Shown: positions 20,992-21,028 of the stretch, piece by piece | How the letters are laid out: each line of letters opens with the position of its first letter | Numbering within the stretch: position 1 is the first letter of the stretch | NCBI GenBank assembly: GCA_001579985.1 | Contig: LRSR01010673.1 | Coordinates: 1-21,028, forward strand | Length of the DNA stretch: 21,028 nt | Source of the DNA: Hypsibius dujardini | Taxonomy: Eukaryota > Tardigrada > Eutardigrada > Parachela > Hypsibiidae | Direction of reading: 5' to 3' | Notes under the pieces: generated by a model | Databases searched by the model: none | Seen by the model: the letters and a program-made list of their open reading frames with translations, nothing else | What the model was told of the DNA's origin: nothing | Position numbers and translations under genes: made by a program

Positions 20992-21028
<37 letters not shown>
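10739..21028 (+). CDS. ASAP: ASAP-type Arf GTPase-activating protein, 5' part (partial)
   Basis: Exons are 10739-10885, 20408-20480, 20542-20582, 20654-20705 and 20864-20925, with intact GT/AG borders and compatible phases. The gene continues past the right edge. The protein starts MPSNFYTGPISVRDFLEATQ and, after the giant intron, reads ALDSDREGLQKLKKSVKNIG, then a Ser/Thr-bearing link, FAQCLKNLGEMALQNDD and GKGFINFASMMDAVTKHSRS. This follows vertebrate ASAP1/2 block by block: ISVSEFVAETHED, EEALDVDRMVLYKMKKSVKAI, YTQALEKFG, and the GSAFLKFSVFTKEL block. ASAPs have BAR, PH, ArfGAP, ankyrin and often SH3 domains. They bind curved membrane and switch off Arf GTPases at focal adhesions and in traffic. 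Only the N-terminus and about 75 residues of the BAR domain are here. Intron 1 (10886-20407) is about 9.5 kb. Confidence 0.9.
10886..12161. other. ASAP intron 1, left part, with a candidate cryptic exon
   Basis: The first 900 bases are TG-rich and show no exon. At 11832 a strong polypyrimidine tract and GCAG precede a phase-0 open frame of 57 codons ending TGA at 12003-12005 (KPGVCQCNKFITATAAGNES and on). It could splice in frame after exon 1 and end the protein early. There is no AATAAA close behind it and no family match, so it is only a candidate. Confidence 0.3.
12162..12233 (+). repeat. CAT trinucleotide repeat
   Basis: ATC/CAT triplets interrupted by CAG and CGG variants, inside ASAP intron 1. 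The minus strand reads as runs of Met with Leu and Pro, which is a repeat artefact. Confidence 0.9.
12234..12990. other. ASAP intron 1, unremarkable stretch
   Basis: No exon, repeat or RNA gene is evident. An 88-codon plus-strand frame at 12700-12966 (starting MSLKTNPFSLDSSL) has no flanking splice sites that would link it to ASAP and no recognisable family. Confidence 0.4.
12991..13425 (+). repeat. 21-bp minisatellite in ASAP intron 1
   Basis: About twenty copies of a 21-base unit, GGCTGGTTCTGTTCCGTTCGT, with point changes (TTTCC, GATTCTG) and a few copies shortened or lengthened. Frames of 116 and 177 codons spanning it are repeat translations (SVPFVAG, WFCSVRG). Confidence 0.95.
13426..15075. 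other. ASAP intron 1, middle part
   Basis: No coding exon is supported. At 13663-13673 the sequence GGTTCGATCCC matches the RNA polymerase III B box, but I cannot fold a full tRNA around it: the T stem pairs only partly. It may be a relic of a tRNA-derived SINE. Positions 14690-15000 are TTG/TTT-rich; the 101-codon minus-strand frame there looks like low-complexity Asn/Thr/Lys sequence. Confidence 0.4.
15076..15168 (+). repeat. 14-bp tandem repeat
   Basis: Roughly six copies of CTTCTGTCCTCGTG with small changes, inside ASAP intron 1. Confidence 0.9.
15169..15493. other. ASAP intron 1, short unique stretch between repeats
   Basis: Nothing that I can support as an exon or RNA gene is seen here. 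A 75-codon plus-strand frame (15299-15526) runs into the AGAC array and does not resemble a protein. Confidence 0.4.
15494..15664 (+). repeat. AGAC array with a 76-bp duplication
   Basis: AGAC and GGCAGAC tetramers. A variant block, ACATATGGGCAGGCAGACAG followed by GCAGACAGATCGGTATACA, occurs at 15541 and again at 15617, so the array grew partly by duplicating a 76-base segment. It is opposite in orientation to the array at 18838-19032. Confidence 0.93.
15909..15953 (+). repeat. CT/CA dinucleotide repeat
   Basis: A run of CT dinucleotides passes straight into about ten CA dinucleotides. It is a simple microsatellite in ASAP intron 1. Confidence 0.93.
15954..16779 (+). promoter_or_regulatory. 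GC- and C-rich stretch, possible internal ASAP promoter
   Basis: This stretch is richer in C, CpG and CACA words than the rest of the intron and lies before the second candidate first exon. TTTATA at 16561 could act as a TATA box. A short CAG run lies at 16320-16334. Overlapping open frames on both strands show no protein family. The promoter role is inferred only from position and composition. Confidence 0.3.
16780..16946 (+). repeat. 24-bp minisatellite with 22-bp variants
   Basis: About seven copies of GGCACGGTTGTCTGTGCCGTCTTA with changes (GGCATAGTGTC, GACATCTGA). It lies about 250 bases before the second candidate ASAP first exon. Frames through it are repeats (VCAVLGTV, TTVPKTAQ). Confidence 0.93.
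17197..17373 (+). CDS. candidate alternative first coding exon of ASAP
   Basis: An ATG at 17197 (a second at 17200) opens 59 codons: MMATLGSLDVKMRRRSGNYG, then a Gly/Ser/Met stretch, then VPRRTQTLSSSKSVGA. It ends at GCA|GTAAGT, an excellent donor, in phase 0. The first exon at 10739-10885 also ends in phase 0, so both can join the BAR exon at 20408. A stop at 17149-17151 in the same frame and the lack of an acceptor make this a first exon rather than a cassette. The peptide is basic with many serines (RRRS, RRTQTLSSS), quite unlike the first N-terminus. I do not know this peptide from any family. It would replace the short segment before the BAR domain and leave the domain intact. Confidence 0.6.
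17374..18837. other. ASAP intron 1 between the second first exon and the GTCT array
   Basis: Positions 17510-17900 are GC-rich and open on the minus strand (listed separately). A small hairpin can form from ACCGAAGA at 18031 and TCTTCGGT at 18055. Positions 18360-18480 (TCAGT at 18365 followed by GTGTG/GAAGTG sequence) could be a further untranslated first exon, but nothing proves it. The remainder shows no signal. Confidence 0.35.
17509..17898 (-). CDS. hypothetical 129-codon open frame antisense in ASAP intron 1
   Basis: A minus-strand frame runs from an ATG at 17898 to a stop at 17509. It encodes a polar protein rich in Arg, Ser and Asp, with stretches such as SSADQADYERRGRSEARS and SSADVRTRSPPSADYSW. 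It has no hydrophobic core, domain or known family. Composition changes sharply at its edges, GC-rich inside and AT-rich outside. The same DNA on the plus strand has a frame with only one stop between 17513 and 17700 that is also Arg/Ser-rich, so the open frame may be a by-product of base composition. An untranslated or regulatory exon is an alternative. Confidence 0.2.
   Translation of the reverse strand: MKIEEVGCWRRQHVPTCANLKMPTEIQQIQTNSMPKSSADQADYERRGRSEARSVALSRHALSPRLLEFDDRSYRDRSSKTISSADVRTRSPPSADYSWNDTPRRWPSTLLRVGDENLNKRTSTSLTQY
18838..19032 (+). repeat. GTCT array in ASAP intron 1
   Basis: GTCT tetramers with GACT and GATT variants, purest at about 18884-18930. The orientation is opposite to the AGAC arrays at 15494-15664 and 20082-20292 in the same intron, so their transcripts are complementary. 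Confidence 0.95.
19033..20081. other. ASAP intron 1, right part
   Basis: No exon or RNA gene is supported. GGCCGGTGTGT occurs at 19339 and 19486. Open frames of 60 to 76 codons (for example 19106-19336) have no protein signature and no usable splice context. Confidence 0.4.
20082..20292 (+). repeat. AGAC/GGCA array just upstream of the BAR exons
   Basis: AGAC tetramers pass into GGCA tetramers and then into a higher-order unit of about 32-36 bases containing GACTGTTAGACTGGCAGGCA, repeated three to four times. It ends 115 bases before the exon at 20408. Confidence 0.93.
20962..21028 (+). repeat. GTCT array running off the right edge
   Basis: GTCT with a few GTTT and ATCT variants starts 36 bases after the exon ending at 20925 and continues past the window. 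It is complementary to the array at 20082-20292. Confidence 0.95.

Noticed and set aside
1-21028. A co-regulated gene cluster or defence-type system
   Set aside because: The five identified genes belong to unrelated housekeeping pathways on both strands with separate promoters; nothing suggests a joint function.

Overview
This window is nuclear DNA from an intron-rich animal. Five genes can be read as spliced exons with GT/AG borders, and their proteins match conserved animal families. Introns are mostly 65-550 bp, with one giant first intron of about 9.5 kb. CpG is not visibly depleted. The species cannot be fixed from the sequence. The sigma-type glutathione transferase and the compact gene heads suit an invertebrate (protostome); a tardigrade is my weak guess and nothing more.

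Layout. Positions 1-63 look like the 3' coding end of a plus-strand gene. RPLP0 (large-subunit stalk protein P0) lies on the minus strand at 599-2262, in six coding exons plus a 5'UTR intron. It shares a short divergent intergenic region with a plus-strand Mpv17/PMP22-family gene (2816 or 3053 to 4700). A sigma-class glutathione S-transferase follows on the plus strand (5466-7009, six exons). It is tail-to-tail with NAA30, the catalytic subunit of the NatC N-terminal acetyltransferase (7161-8783, minus strand, four exons). From 8784 to 10738 there are no convincing genes; this stretch holds a perfect 30-bp inverted repeat (9474-9815) and a CpG-rich 36-bp minisatellite (10186-10439). From 10739 to the right edge lies the 5' part of an ASAP-type Arf-GAP gene: a first exon at 10739-10885, a second candidate first exon at 17197-17373, and four short exons of the BAR domain at 20408-20925. 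The rest of the gene is beyond the window.

The genes are unrelated housekeeping genes (translation, mitochondrial membrane, detoxification, protein N-acetylation, Arf and membrane-curvature signalling). They do not form a functional cluster, and I see no new multi-gene system.

The most unusual features are these. One tetranucleotide satellite family (GTCT on one strand, AGAC on the other) sits in at least one intron of four of the five genes, and within ASAP it occurs in opposite orientations around particular exons. ASAP has two candidate first exons that join the same BAR exon in the same phase. NAA30 has a lysine in place of a normally invariant glycine in its acetyl-CoA loop. The C-terminal tail of P0 departs from the usual animal sequence. 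The Mpv17 gene may encode a basic, presequence-like N-terminus that only appears after a small intron is removed.
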